From: Gimesia alba
GTDB taxonomy: Bacteria; Planctomycetota; Planctomycetia; Planctomycetales; Planctomycetaceae
DNA length: 64,000 nt
Assembly: GCF_007744675.1 (NCBI RefSeq)
Contig: NZ_CP036269.1
Location: forward strand, 4,257,546-4,321,545
Reading direction: 5' to 3'
Shown in pieces: positions 44,176-54,106 of the stretch (position 1 is its first letter; each line of letters opens with the position of its first letter). The translations under genes and the position numbers were made by a program. The notes under the pieces are model-generated. The model ran no database searches, was not told the DNA's origin, and saw nothing but the letters and a program-made list of their open reading frames with translations.

Positions 44176-47100
44176 TCACTCAAGATGTCCCGTTTCAGTC
44201 TCCTCTGTTTCGATCAACTTAGGAGCAAACCAGGGATAAATGGCGGGGACCACTAATGAGGTCAACAGAGTCGATGTAATCAAACCACCAATCACCACAC
44301 TGGCGAGCGGACGTTGCATTTCGGCTCCATCACTTTGAGAAAGTGCCATCGGCAGAAACCCGAGACTGGCCACCATCGCCGTCATCAATACAGGACGTAA
44401 CCTCGCCATCGCTGCCTGGAATGTCGCATCCTGAACGGGCACTCGATCTTTTACGCGCAGATTCTCAGCCGCACTCACCCAGACCAGACCGTTTAAAACT
44501 GCTACACCAAACAATGCGATAAATCCCACCCCAGCCGAAATACTGAAAGGCATATCGCGTAGTGCCAGCGCAAAGATGCCCCCTGATGCAGCCATCGGAA
44601 CCGCCAGAAAGATTAATAACGCCAGACGGACTGACCGAAAGGTGGTGTGCAACAGGAGAAAGATCAACAACAGAACAATCGGGGTGATAATCACCAGTCG
44701 CTTGCTGGCAGACTGTAGATTTTCAAAATCGCCGCCCCAACGAATTTCATAACCTTCCGGCAGCTTGATCTGCTCTCGAACTGCCTTTTGGGCATCGGCG
44801 ACGAAACTGGCGACATCCCGCTCTCTGACATTGGCTTGAATAAAGGTCCGCCGACGATTCGATTCGTGTTCGACCGAAGGAGGTGTCTCTTCAAAACTGA
44901 TCTCCGCCAGTTCTCTCAAAGGGACAGGGGCTCCCATCGGATTAGAAACCGGCAACTGTTCCAACAAATTGATTTTCTCGCGCCATTTTTGCGGAATACG
45001 AACAATGATCGGAAAACGGGCGCGGCCTTCAAAGATCAGGCCGACCTGATGTCCCCCCAACGATGAAACGACATCCATCACATTTTTCGCATCCATTCCA
45101 TAACGCGCCAACACATCCCATTTCGGCTCAATCCGAATCGTCGGCAGACTGGACTGAATGTCCGCTTTCACATCCACGGCTCCCGGTACTTTTTTCAGAA
45201 CCCGTTCGATTTCCTTCCCCTTAGAACTAAGCATGGCTAAATCGTCGCCGTACAACAACACGGCCACATCGGCTTTCACACCGGCGACGAGTTCATCCAC
45301 GCGCATCTCAATCGGCTGTGTGAACCCAAACGCCACCCCCGGTACACTGCGATTCAACTCCTCAGACATCTGCTCAATTAACTCATCTCGTGTTTTCTGC
45401 TCTGGCCATTCTTTCTGAGGTTTCAATATGACCCAGACATCAGTCTGATGCACGCCCATCACATCATTGGCGATCTCAGGCCGTCCCGTTTTACAAAACA
45501 CGGTTTTGACTTCTGGGTATTTGATCAGCACTTTCTCAATCTGCGTCGACATTTCCACCGAGCCTTCAATTGTCGCACTCGGCAAACGCACCGCTTCCAC
45601 CAGCAAATCCCCCTCTTCCAATCGGGGCATAAACTCGGCTCCCAGATTTCTGCCGACAGGCAAACTGATCAAAAACACCAGCAACGCCAAGCCCACAGTC
45701 ATCCAGGGACGTCGTATCGTCCAGGAAACCAGGGGACGATAGATCCACTTCACCCAGCGAATCAACCAGATTTCTTTCTCGGTCATCTTTTTCGGTAACG
45801 ACAGCGACGCCAGTGCAGGCATCAGCGTGAGAGACAGCACCAGCGAACCTGCTAGAGCAAACAACACCGTCAATGCCATCGGACGGAACAGTTTTCCTTC
45901 GGTTCCCTGCAGTGCCAAAATGGGGAGATACACGACGGCAATAATCAATTCACCAAACATTGTTGGTTTACGAACTTCAATCGCGGCGTCACGAATCACT
46001 GACAAATACGGTTTCCCGGCTTTGTTCATCGAGAGCCGTCGAATACAGTTTTCCACAATAATCACGGAACTGTCGACAATTAATCCAAAGTCGATTGCCC
46101 CCAGGCTCATTAAGCTGGCGGTGATACCGGTTGCCGCCATTAAGTTCGTCGCAAACAACATGGATAAAGGAATCGCGAGTGCCACGATCAGCCCCGCTCG
46201 AAAGCTGCCCAGCATGACCAGCAACACCACGATCACCAAAATACCGCCTTCAACCAGATTCGTCAGCACGGTTCGGAGCGTACGGCTGATCAGAGACGAA
46301 CGATCATAGGTTATCTCTATAGTCACTCCATTCGGAAGCGTTTTTTGAATTTCTGCCAACCGTGCTTTTGAAGCCGCGACGACTTCTCGCGAATTCTCAC
46401 CAATGAGCATCATCACCAAGCCAGTGACTGCTTCCCCTCTTCCATCGCGTGTCACGGCACCTTGTCGTGTCATAGGAGCAACTTCCACATTCGCAACATC
46501 ACGTACCAGAATGGGTGTGCTGTTGGGATCATGGCGTACCACAATGTTTTCGATATCGTTTTTGTTCTTTAACAGTGCCTGACCACGAATGAAACGCTGC
46601 TCGTGGTTATGAACCACATAACCTCCGCCGGCAATCGAATTATTATCCTCAATGCGTTTGAAGAGATCTTCCAATGAAATTCCATAGCTATTCAGTCGAT
46701 CCGGATTCGGCTGCACCTCAAATGTTTTATAGAAGCCGCCATGCGTATTGATTTCCGTCACTCCCAGCACTTCGCGCATTTTGGGTGCAATTTCCCACTC
46801 CAGCATCGTGCGGAGTTGCATCGGAGTATAATCTTCACCGCGAACTTCAAATTGCAGGATTTCCCCCAGCGCGGTTGCTAATGGCCCTAGTTGAGGTGTC
46901 CCATAACCTGGTGGTATATCGGCGGCAGCAGCTGTGATTCGTTCTGTCACAAGCTGGCGCGCCCAGTAAAGATCGGTGCCCTCTTCAAATACAATCGTGA
47001 CGACCGAAATTCCGAATTTGGAAACGCTACGGACTTCTTCTACCTTAGGCAGACCGCCCATCGATGTTTCTACCGGATAGGTGACATAGCGTTCCACTTC

Positions 47101-47277
47101 CACCGGGGAAAGAAAGCCTGCATCGGTGACGACCTGAACCTGCACGTTCGTCATATCAGGTACCGCGTCAATTGGTAAATGCAGGGCCGAGTAGAGTCCT
47201 CCAGCCGCCATGAGTAATGTCAGCACCAGAACAATGAATCGGTTCGCCAGTGAAAATTCAATTAAATGAGACAGCAT
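44176..47277 (-). CDS. CzcA-like heavy-metal efflux RND transporter
   Basis: 1033 aa, the usual length of the heavy-metal RND family. Twelve TM helices with two large periplasmic loops. The TM4 proton-relay region reads LGAIDFGLIVDSSVIIVEN, the DFG-x-IVD form typical of CzcA-type pumps for Zn, Co, Cd or Ni rather than the CusA form for Cu/Ag. Other marks are PDMTNVQVQV near the N-terminus and LEEGDLLVEAVRLPSAT. GGAG lies 8 bases before the ATG. It follows the adaptor gene by 54 bases. Proton-driven export of divalent metal is expected; the exact metal cannot be read from sequence alone. Confidence 0.9.
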   Translation of the reverse strand: MLSHLIEFSLANRFIVLVLTLLMAAGGLYSALHLPIDAVPDMTNVQVQVVTDAGFLSPVEVERYVTYPVETSMGGLPKVEEVRSVSKFGISVVTIVFEEGTDLYWARQLVTERITAAAADIPPGYGTPQLGPLATALGEILQFEVRGEDYTPMQLRTMLEWEIAPKMREVLGVTEINTHGGFYKTFEVQPNPDRLNSYGISLEDLFKRIEDNNSIAGGGYVVHNHEQRFIRGQALLKNKNDIENIVVRHDPNSTPILVRDVANVEVAPMTRQGAVTRDGRGEAVTGLVMMLIGENSREVVAASKARLAEIQKTLPNGVTIEITYDRSSLISRTLRTVLTNLVEGGILVIVVLLVMLGSFRAGLIVALAIPLSMLFATNLMAATGITASLMSLGAIDFGLIVDSSVIIVENCIRRLSMNKAGKPYLSVIRDAAIEVRKPTMFGELIIAVVYLPILALQGTEGKLFRPMALTVLFALAGSLVLSLTLMPALASLSLPKKMTEKEIWLIRWVKWIYRPLVSWTIRRPWMTVGLALLVFLISLPVGRNLGAEFMPRLEEGDLLVEAVRLPSATIEGSVEMSTQIEKVLIKYPEVKTVFCKTGRPEIANDVMGVHQTDVWVILKPQKEWPEQKTRDELIEQMSEELNRSVPGVAFGFTQPIEMRVDELVAGVKADVAVLLYGDDLAMLSSKGKEIERVLKKVPGAVDVKADIQSSLPTIRIEPKWDVLARYGMDAKNVMDVVSSLGGHQVGLIFEGRARFPIIVRIPQKWREKINLLEQLPVSNPMGAPVPLRELAEISFEETPPSVEHESNRRRTFIQANVRERDVASFVADAQKAVREQIKLPEGYEIRWGGDFENLQSASKRLVIITPIVLLLIFLLLHTTFRSVRLALLIFLAVPMAASGGIFALALRDMPFSISAGVGFIALFGVAVLNGLVWVSAAENLRVKDRVPVQDATFQAAMARLRPVLMTAMVASLGFLPMALSQSDGAEMQRPLASVVIGGLITSTLLTSLVVPAIYPWFAPKLIETEETETGHLE

Positions 47278-47331
47278 CAGGATAACTCCAGCAGAAAGCA
47301 GAAAAACAGGTGAAGCATGATCGCAGAGAAA

Positions 47332-48792
47332 CTACTCTTCTCGTTCCAGCAACAGTTCGGACTTCAGTGTAAAGGCTCCGTCCTCAACAACCTGTTCTCC
47401 GCCGTCAAGACCGCGCTCGACTTCGATCCAGTCTTCTGTTTTCAATCCTGATTGAATATCAACGCGACGAAACAACCGATCGGAGTCCTTGATAAACACA
47501 AACTCCTGGGCAGCATCATCCAGCACTGCTTTCGCAGGCACTGCAATCACATTCGCCTTCTCTTTTCCCGGGATCATGACCTGGGCAAACATGCCTGGTC
47601 TGAGAATTCCACCCGGATTTTTGATCTCGGCAATCAAAGGAACCGAGTTTGTCGTGGGAGAAACTTTGCGCCCCAGATAATGCAAACGTGCCGTGAATGT
47701 CTGATCGGGAAACGCGTTGACCTTCACCTTCAGTTCCTGTCCCCCATTCAGTGAAACAGCTCCCCAGTCAGATTCGCGAATATCAGCGGCAACCCACAGC
47801 GTATCGGTTTGCGCCAAAGTAAATAAAGAATCCGAACGATTGACGCGTTCTGACTGACTGAAGGTCCGTTCTTCAATCGTCCCGGCAAAGGGGGCGATGA
47901 TTTCCAGCCGCGACAATTTCTCAGCGGACTTCATATCGTCGCTATTCAAATCGATCCCCGATCCGATCAACGACTCCAGATGCTGCTGACTGATTGTCAT
48001 GCGGTGTTCGGCATCGTTGAGCTTGGCCAGCATCTGATCTCGCTCCAGACGAACATCATAAATTGATTGCTCGCATAACGCCTTCAGGGCAGCGCGGGAT
48101 TCCTGGACGTCCGCTTCTCGCATCTGTTTTGTCTGTAGAGAAATGGCACCTGACTTAGCCAGCGGTGCCGACTTTTTATCGATCGTCAAAGCCAGCAGAT
48201 ATTGAGAATAAGCGGGTAATAACTGCGAACGATAATTACCCAGTTTGGCATCCGTAAATTCTTTTTCGACCGACTCCATCGTGCGCTGGCTTAGCAATGC
48301 ATCAACGAGTTTCTGTACATTATTCTGGATCAGCGACTTCCAGTCATACTGTTTGCGAACCAGTTCATACTCTGCCGCTTTCTGGAGAAGATCAGCACGC
48401 GCTGTTCCAATTTCCGGGCTGTTTAACACGGCAAGGACCTGCCCTGTTTTCACAGCATCTCCCGGCTTGACTTGAACATCAACCAAGACTCCTTCCGTAG
48501 GTGCCTTGATTGAAACATGCTTTCGGTCATCGTACTGTAATCGCCCCGGGACAACGCGAACCTGATTCATCGACTGTCGTTTGACTTGTGAAAACGTGAA
48601 CTGAACCGCCTTGATCTTCTCGTCTGTGAGTTCAATCTGAGCAGAGCCCTGTTCGGGTTCATCAGTACTTTCTGTATCCTCTGTTTCGGCAGTCTGATTA
48701 TCGACTGTCAGATTCTGCAGATGCGGCCAGAGAAAGCCAATTCCGATGACTGACACCACAATCGTCAGGATTAAAAAGACGCGTGATTTCAT
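47332..48792 (-). CDS. CzcB/CusB-like periplasmic adaptor (membrane fusion) protein
   Basis: 486 aa from the ATG at 48792, with GGGAG upstream. An N-terminal hydrophobic anchor (about 4-20) is followed by an acidic linker, then the adaptor fold: a lipoyl/barrel-sandwich half (KHVSIKAPTEGVLVDVQVKPGD), a long alpha-helical hairpin (about 150-290), the second lipoyl half (LEIIAPFAGTIEE) and a beta-barrel with ELKVKVNAFPDQTF. It links the inner-membrane RND pump, encoded 54 bases downstream, to an outer-membrane channel. No gene for that channel is found in the window on either side. Confidence 0.9.
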   Translation of the reverse strand: MKSRVFLILTIVVSVIGIGFLWPHLQNLTVDNQTAETEDTESTDEPEQGSAQIELTDEKIKAVQFTFSQVKRQSMNQVRVVPGRLQYDDRKHVSIKAPTEGVLVDVQVKPGDAVKTGQVLAVLNSPEIGTARADLLQKAAEYELVRKQYDWKSLIQNNVQKLVDALLSQRTMESVEKEFTDAKLGNYRSQLLPAYSQYLLALTIDKKSAPLAKSGAISLQTKQMREADVQESRAALKALCEQSIYDVRLERDQMLAKLNDAEHRMTISQQHLESLIGSGIDLNSDDMKSAEKLSRLEIIAPFAGTIEERTFSQSERVNRSDSLFTLAQTDTLWVAADIRESDWGAVSLNGGQELKVKVNAFPDQTFTARLHYLGRKVSPTTNSVPLIAEIKNPGGILRPGMFAQVMIPGKEKANVIAVPAKAVLDDAAQEFVFIKDSDRLFRRVDIQSGLKTEDWIEVERGLDGGEQVVEDGAFTLKSELLLEREE

Positions 48793-48917
48793 TATAAAAT
48801 TCTCCCGCAATAACGGAAATTGAGAGAGGAATCATGCAGTGTTTCGATCAACGAATCTTGAGCGGCGCATGATTCCGGTCGTAAAAGTAAACGACATTCT
48901 TTCAGGGAGAATCGAAA

Positions 48918-49442
48918 TCAGCAGAGAGAAACGCTGATTAAATCATGAAGTGCCTGGCTTGGGGAAGCCTGAAGGAAATGCCCGACCTTTGCTTGATTCT
49001 GATGAGCGGGCAACTCTGAATGCGAGAGCATAGAAGCACATTTCAGGCTGGCAGGTTCCAGCATCTGCTGCAGTAAAGTGGTTTGTGCAGATCCACAAAC
49101 AGGCAATATCTGTGAAGACTCGCCGATAATGAAATAGTGCTGAGCAGGAAACCGTTTTTTGAGAGGGTCACTACTCTTTTCTTCCCCCAGATAAACGAAA
49201 TGCAGATGCCAGCCTTGTTCAGGAGCTTGAGTCTGCACCAGATTCGCATGGTATTGATCCAGATGGGAAGGCAACCAATGGCTATTATTCGCGACCACCG
49301 GGCTCATTTCATGGTTATGGAGCCAGGGAAAAGGCAAATTCCACAACGATAGCAGCAGACAGACACGAATTAAACATCGTGTTGTCCAATGCAGTTGTGC
49401 TTCATAGTCAATTAGAGACGAATGGATTTGCACTGGTACCAT
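48918..49442 (-). CDS. Hypothetical protein heading the metal-efflux operon
   Basis: 174 aa from the ATG at 49442; a TTG 11 codons upstream is the alternative and neither has a clear ribosome site. It has one hydrophobic segment near the N-terminus (CLIRVCLLLSLWNLPFPWL), followed by a His-rich part (HNHE, HWLPSHLDQYHANL, HLHF). The protein is not recognised. It is on the same strand 125 bases before the adaptor gene, so it may be an anchored metal-binding or sensing accessory of the efflux system; that role is inferred only from position and His content. Confidence 0.5.
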   Translation of the reverse strand: MVPVQIHSSLIDYEAQLHWTTRCLIRVCLLLSLWNLPFPWLHNHEMSPVVANNSHWLPSHLDQYHANLVQTQAPEQGWHLHFVYLGEEKSSDPLKKRFPAQHYFIIGESSQILPVCGSAQTTLLQQMLEPASLKCASMLSHSELPAHQNQAKVGHFLQASPSQALHDLISVSLC

Positions 49443-49475
49443 ACCAAAAGAGGAATAAAAGGACGCTTGTCCCAA

Positions 49476-49992
49476 GGTGGGGAGTTGTCGCGAAACAACT
49501 CTAATGTTATTATTTGTCCCCTACCTGGAATATGTCAAGTCTTTTCTTTTCAGGAACTTTGCACTTCTTAGACAAGACACTTCGTCTCAAATCCTTATTG
49601 AGACTCGGTCTCTCTCCCCAGAACACACGTCTACGTACCCCAGGTTGCTCACACTGCTCGATTTCGTTACTTCCGAGTTCATATAATATCGCCCTCTACA
49701 TACCAAAGACATGAGGCTGCAATTCCCATCGATGACAGTCTTCGCAAAATCATCCTCTGATTTGACTCTGAAAACGGATAGGTCTACCTCCCATGAGCAG
49801 CAAATCTGCGTTGTCCAATCGCGAGGCTTCGAAACCAGAAAAAGATTGCATCACAATGTGCATTTTCACAAAGGGATCAGGCATCACACCTTGCTCAAGA
49901 GAGCCCCGACCAACTAAACTGACGCTCGCAGGAACGGCAGCTCTTACCTGTATTAGATTACCCGCTTTATTTCAAACAAAGTTAAATTCCGT
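49476..49992. other. Divergent intergenic stretch with a perfect dyad
   Basis: 517 bases between the metal-efflux operon and the MscS-family gene, with no gene. A perfect 7-bp dyad GAGTTGT-CGCGAA-ACAACTC lies at 49482-49501, just upstream of the efflux operon, and could be an operator. No promoter was assigned. Confidence 0.35.
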
Positions 49993-52900
49993 ATGACTCA
50001 TTGTCGTAAGTATATAAAAACATCGCTACTCCTGGTCATTGCTCTGTCCTGGTATTCGTCCCTGGAATTACAAGCGCAACTTCCCTCCAAGGCAACTCCT
50101 CAACCATCAAAAAACGGCTCATCTCAGGATGAACCAACCATCACCGCTGAGGACCTTCAAAAGCGAATCGATCAGGTCAAAGAAATCAAAGACCTGACCG
50201 AGGAGAATCAGAAAAAAGCAATCGACTTTTATAATCAGGCACTGGCCAATCTAAAGAAAGCAGATGATTTCCAAGAAGCCGCGATCAACGACGCAACCAA
50301 TACTCAAAATGCGATGCAGCGGCTGAATGATCTCAAAGCCAAAATTGAAAGCTTGAGCAGAAAACCGGCGCCTTCCTACGCACAAATCAAAAATCTACCC
50401 CAACTCGAACAGATGCTGGTCCAGGCAGAGCCTCTATTGGAAGAAGCAAAACAGAAGCTGGCGAGTTGGGATGCAGAAATCGCTCGTCGTCCCAACCGTC
50501 AGAAAGAAGCCATAAAACGTGTCAGCGAAATTGATGAAAAGCTGAGCGAAATTCAAAAACAGTTAGCAGTCCCCGCTCCTGCAGATGAACCGGCTGCAGT
50601 AACCGATGCCAGAAAAAAAGAACTTGAAACGCGTCTGAATCTTCTGAAAGCGGAAAAGCCGGCTTTAAAGAACGAGCTCAGTTCGTATGACGCAGAGGAA
50701 ACGGTCGGATACCCTCGAATCAATCAGGATTACTTAAAGCTGCTCGTTAAACAGCAAAAAGACGAGATCGACGCCTTAAAAGAGCAGATCAAAAGCAGAC
50801 GGGCCATTGAATCCCAAATGCGAGTCGAGGAAGCCAGAGCCAAAGTGTTTGCCACCCATCCGCTTTTACAACCACTGGCTGAAAAAAATCAGAAGTATGC
50901 CGAAGAGATCCAGTCGCTCAATCACAAAATCGAAGCCATTGATCAGAAATATTCACAAACAAGCAAAACCCTTGAAGAACTTAAAAAAGAATTCACTTCC
51001 ACCAGAGAAAAAGTGAAATCGATTGGTTTAACAGGCCCCATTGGTTTACAGCTCCGAAATCAGCAATCATCACTTCCCGATATTGAAAGCTACCATCAAA
51101 ACATTGAGAAAGGCAGCGCGCTCTCTAGCGAAGTGAATCTAAGACGATATGAACTGGATGAAGAATGGACAAATTTTCCCACAGCCGAAGCGAAAACAGC
51201 GGAAATCATCAAAGAGAGTCAACGAAAGCTAACCAAAGAAGAGGAAATCAATCTCCAGAATATTGTCGAAGAAACCCTGGCGAAGCAGAAAGAATACTTA
51301 GACACCCTTATCAAAAGTAACAATAATTATTTCGACAAGTTAGTGAACCTGCATGTTGCCGAAGAAGAGCTGATCAAGCAGACTGACACCTATTCAGACT
51401 ATATCCAAGAGCGTATTTTCTGGATCAGAAGTTCCCCTCCCATTTCCATCTCCGAGTTCAAACAAATTCCCGGCTCACTCAAATGGCTCTTTTCCCCCAC
51501 ACACTGGAAACAACTCTTCCAGGCCATCCAGCAGGATATCATAAAAAATCCGGTCATTTATGGAACCGCCTTCTTCTGTTTTCTGAGCCTGATCTACCTG
51601 GCGTATAATGTGCGGCAGCAATTGCGCATCATTAACAAAGAAATTATCAGAAGCAATTTCCGCAAATTTGCAATTACCGCACGGGTCGCTTTTCTCACGC
51701 TGTTTATCGCCATCGTCTGGCCGGGTTTTATCTGGTTCCTCGCCTGGAGAATCGGCAGCAATCCCAATGCACCGATTTTCGTGAAAGCCGTTGAATACAG
51801 CTTGAGACAAGTGGGCTGGCTGTTATTTTTCTGGGAACTTATTCGACAAATCTGTCGCCCCTTAGGTCTCGGTGAATCTCATTTTGGCTGGTATAAGCAA
51901 ACCGTCTCCTACGTCCGCAGAAATATTCGCTGGGTGATCCCGTTCTCAATCCCACTCCTGTTTGTCACGCTTTTATTGCATGGGAAAGAAGTCGAGCGGA
52001 ATCAGGACTTCCTGGAACGTCTTTTCTTTGTGGCTTTACTGGTGGTCTATACCATCTTTGCCCGCCGGGTCTTTCATCCCCGCTCCGGTCTCTTTCAATC
52101 AATTCTGAATTACAATCAGGAAGTCTGGTACGACCGATTCAAATTCCTCATTTATTTCTCGACACTCGTCATTCCCAGTTCACTCATCATGTTAACGCTC
52201 ATCGGTTTTTATTTTACAGCGATGAGTCTGTTTCATCTGATCTTCGTGACGCTCTGGTTATTTTTAGTCGTCATTTTATTCAGAGCATTACTGTTGCGCT
52301 GGATTTTGATTCACCACCGCCAACTGAGTTATAAACAGAATCAGGAACGATTGCAGGCACTCCGCAAAGAACCTCAGGACACCAGCACAGAAGCAACGAT
52401 CGCGGGAATCACAGGTATTACCATTGAAGAGGAAAACCTCTTTGACCTGACAAAGATTTCTTCTCAGATCAAAAAGCTGATCAATGCCTCGATGAGCGTG
52501 GTCCTCCTGGTGGGAATTATCTGGATCTGGGGTGATACGTTGCCTGCCTTTAATCGACTGGATACGTTTGAAAATCGAGTCTGGCTCACAACCACGCAGA
52601 CTGTGGAAGAAAGCACGGATGACAAGGGAACTCTGACTACAAAAGTCGTCGAAAAACTAGAGCCCGTCACCTATCTGGACGTCATGGTGGCACTCATCCT
52701 TGCCATCTTTGCTGTGATCGCCACAAAAAACATTCCCGGGTTTCTGGAATTTCTGGTGCTACAACGACTCCCTCTGGATGCACCGGTGAAATATGCCATC
52801 ACCAGTCTGGCCCGCTATGTGATTGCCCTGATTGGAATTTTCATTGTCTTTTCAACGTTGGGCTTAGGTTGGACAAAACTACAATGGCTGGCAACCGCGC

Positions 52901-53508
52901 TCACGTTCGGTCTGGCTTTTGGACTGCAGGAAATCTTTGCCAACTTTGTATCCGGCCTGATCCTGCTGATTGAACGGCCAATTCGCGTCGGCGATATCAT
53001 CACCGTAGATGAAATTACTGGTGTCGTTTCCCGGATCCGAATGCGTGCCACCACGATTACCAACTGGGACCGCAAAGAATACATCGTCCCCAACCGGGAA
53101 TTTATTACGGGTAAACTGCTGAACTGGACTCTGACTGATTCTGTCAATCGCATCACGATCACCGTGGGAGTTGCCTACGGTACTGATACGAATAAGGCCT
53201 CTAATCTGGCAATGAAGATCATCACCAACCATCGACTGGTTCTGTCAGATCCTGTCCCCAGTATCACCTTCGAATCTTTTGGAGACAGCACACTCGATTT
53301 AACCATTCGTGCTTATCTGCCCGATCTCGAAAATCGGCTTTTGGTAATACATGAACTGCATACCACCATCCACGAAGAATTCAACAAAGCGGGAATTGAA
53401 ATTGCATTTCCTCAGAGAGACGTGCATCTGTTTTATGGGGATAAATCACTCGAACAGACGACATTAAATATAAACCCTGATTCAGCGGAAAAGCCTGAGC
53501 AGCCTTAA
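49993..53508 (+). CDS. Large MscS-family mechanosensitive channel (MscK-like)
   Basis: 1171 aa. A signal peptide (about 1-28) leads to a periplasmic, highly charged coiled-coil region (40-480) and then a block of TM helices (about 520-860). The MscS domain is at about 945-1150. The pore helix and adjacent motif are clear (ALTFGLAFGLQEIFANFVSG), followed by the beta domain start ERPIRVGDIITV and the cytoplasmic part with NREFITGKLLNWTL. The layout matches the large MscK/MscM-type channels, which release solutes on hypo-osmotic shock. It stands alone, converging with the thioesterase gene after a 9-base gap. Confidence 0.9.
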   Translation: MTHCRKYIKTSLLLVIALSWYSSLELQAQLPSKATPQPSKNGSSQDEPTITAEDLQKRIDQVKEIKDLTEENQKKAIDFYNQALANLKKADDFQEAAINDATNTQNAMQRLNDLKAKIESLSRKPAPSYAQIKNLPQLEQMLVQAEPLLEEAKQKLASWDAEIARRPNRQKEAIKRVSEIDEKLSEIQKQLAVPAPADEPAAVTDARKKELETRLNLLKAEKPALKNELSSYDAEETVGYPRINQDYLKLLVKQQKDEIDALKEQIKSRRAIESQMRVEEARAKVFATHPLLQPLAEKNQKYAEEIQSLNHKIEAIDQKYSQTSKTLEELKKEFTSTREKVKSIGLTGPIGLQLRNQQSSLPDIESYHQNIEKGSALSSEVNLRRYELDEEWTNFPTAEAKTAEIIKESQRKLTKEEEINLQNIVEETLAKQKEYLDTLIKSNNNYFDKLVNLHVAEEELIKQTDTYSDYIQERIFWIRSSPPISISEFKQIPGSLKWLFSPTHWKQLFQAIQQDIIKNPVIYGTAFFCFLSLIYLAYNVRQQLRIINKEIIRSNFRKFAITARVAFLTLFIAIVWPGFIWFLAWRIGSNPNAPIFVKAVEYSLRQVGWLLFFWELIRQICRPLGLGESHFGWYKQTVSYVRRNIRWVIPFSIPLLFVTLLLHGKEVERNQDFLERLFFVALLVVYTIFARRVFHPRSGLFQSILNYNQEVWYDRFKFLIYFSTLVIPSSLIMLTLIGFYFTAMSLFHLIFVTLWLFLVVILFRALLLRWILIHHRQLSYKQNQERLQALRKEPQDTSTEATIAGITGITIEEENLFDLTKISSQIKKLINASMSVVLLVGIIWIWGDTLPAFNRLDTFENRVWLTTTQTVEESTDDKGTLTTKVVEKLEPVTYLDVMVALILAIFAVIATKNIPGFLEFLVLQRLPLDAPVKYAITSLARYVIALIGIFIVFSTLGLGWTKLQWLATALTFGLAFGLQEIFANFVSGLILLIERPIRVGDIITVDEITGVVSRIRMRATTITNWDRKEYIVPNREFITGKLLNWTLTDSVNRITITVGVAYGTDTNKASNLAMKIITNHRLVLSDPVPSITFESFGDSTLDLTIRAYLPDLENRLLVIHELHTTIHEEFNKAGIEIAFPQRDVHLFYGDKSLEQTTLNINPDSAEKPEQP

Positions 53509-53517
53509 CCTTTGATT

Positions 53518-53976
53518 TCAAGATGATTCCAGCCGCTTCGCCACGAAGGTTCCATTGATCACAGCGGCAACTTCGCCATGAAGCGTCACGTGTGATTGCA
53601 GTTCAATCCGGGCGCGCCCTTTGCGTTGTAATCCGGAGTAAAATTGCTCCCAGAGTTGATCGTCTGGAAAAGGGCATTCGCCGAGGAAGTCAGATTCAAT
53701 CGGCCTGAGAAATTCCATCTCACTTTTCTGGATCACGATTTTGTAACGGTGACCGTCTGCCCTCAGTCGCAGATGGATGAAGGTCCAACCCGCCAGAATG
53801 CCGAGGCTGGCAATACTGCCTCCAAAAGCCGTTTCCTGATGATTCAGATTCGGCGCCAATCGGGCACTCAGCTTCAGAATGTCCTTTGCTTCCGGCAACA
53901 CTTGAATCTGCATGGCCCGTGTGACTGGAATGTGCTGATGCAGGTACGCCGTCACTTCCTCAGCATCAAAATCCAT
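53518..53976 (-). CDS. YiiD C-terminal-domain-type thioesterase
   Basis: 152 aa from the ATG at 53976 (GGAAGG about 10 bases upstream); the longer frame to 54054 lacks such support. It is a hot-dog-fold thioesterase of the family named after the C-terminal domain of E. coli YiiD/FabY: APNLNHQETAFGGSIASLG, GWTFIHLRL and a C-terminal strand series ending GTFVAKRL. Expected to hydrolyse or bind an acyl-CoA/ACP in the cytoplasm. It converges with the MscS gene and lies 130 bases downstream of a secreted-protein gene on the same strand. Confidence 0.8.
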   Translation of the reverse strand: MDFDAEEVTAYLHQHIPVTRAMQIQVLPEAKDILKLSARLAPNLNHQETAFGGSIASLGILAGWTFIHLRLRADGHRYKIVIQKSEMEFLRPIESDFLGECPFPDDQLWEQFYSGLQRKGRARIELQSHVTLHGEVAAVINGTFVAKRLESS

Positions 53977-54106
53977 CTTGGGTATCCTTCCAGCAACATG
54001 ATCGGCGTACATTCGAAACTCGAAAGTAGTGTGATACATCATCTGGAAAAACACAAGTGTTGCTGGTTCTTCATCGCGAATTCATCAATCCGGCTTTCAA
54101 TCACAG

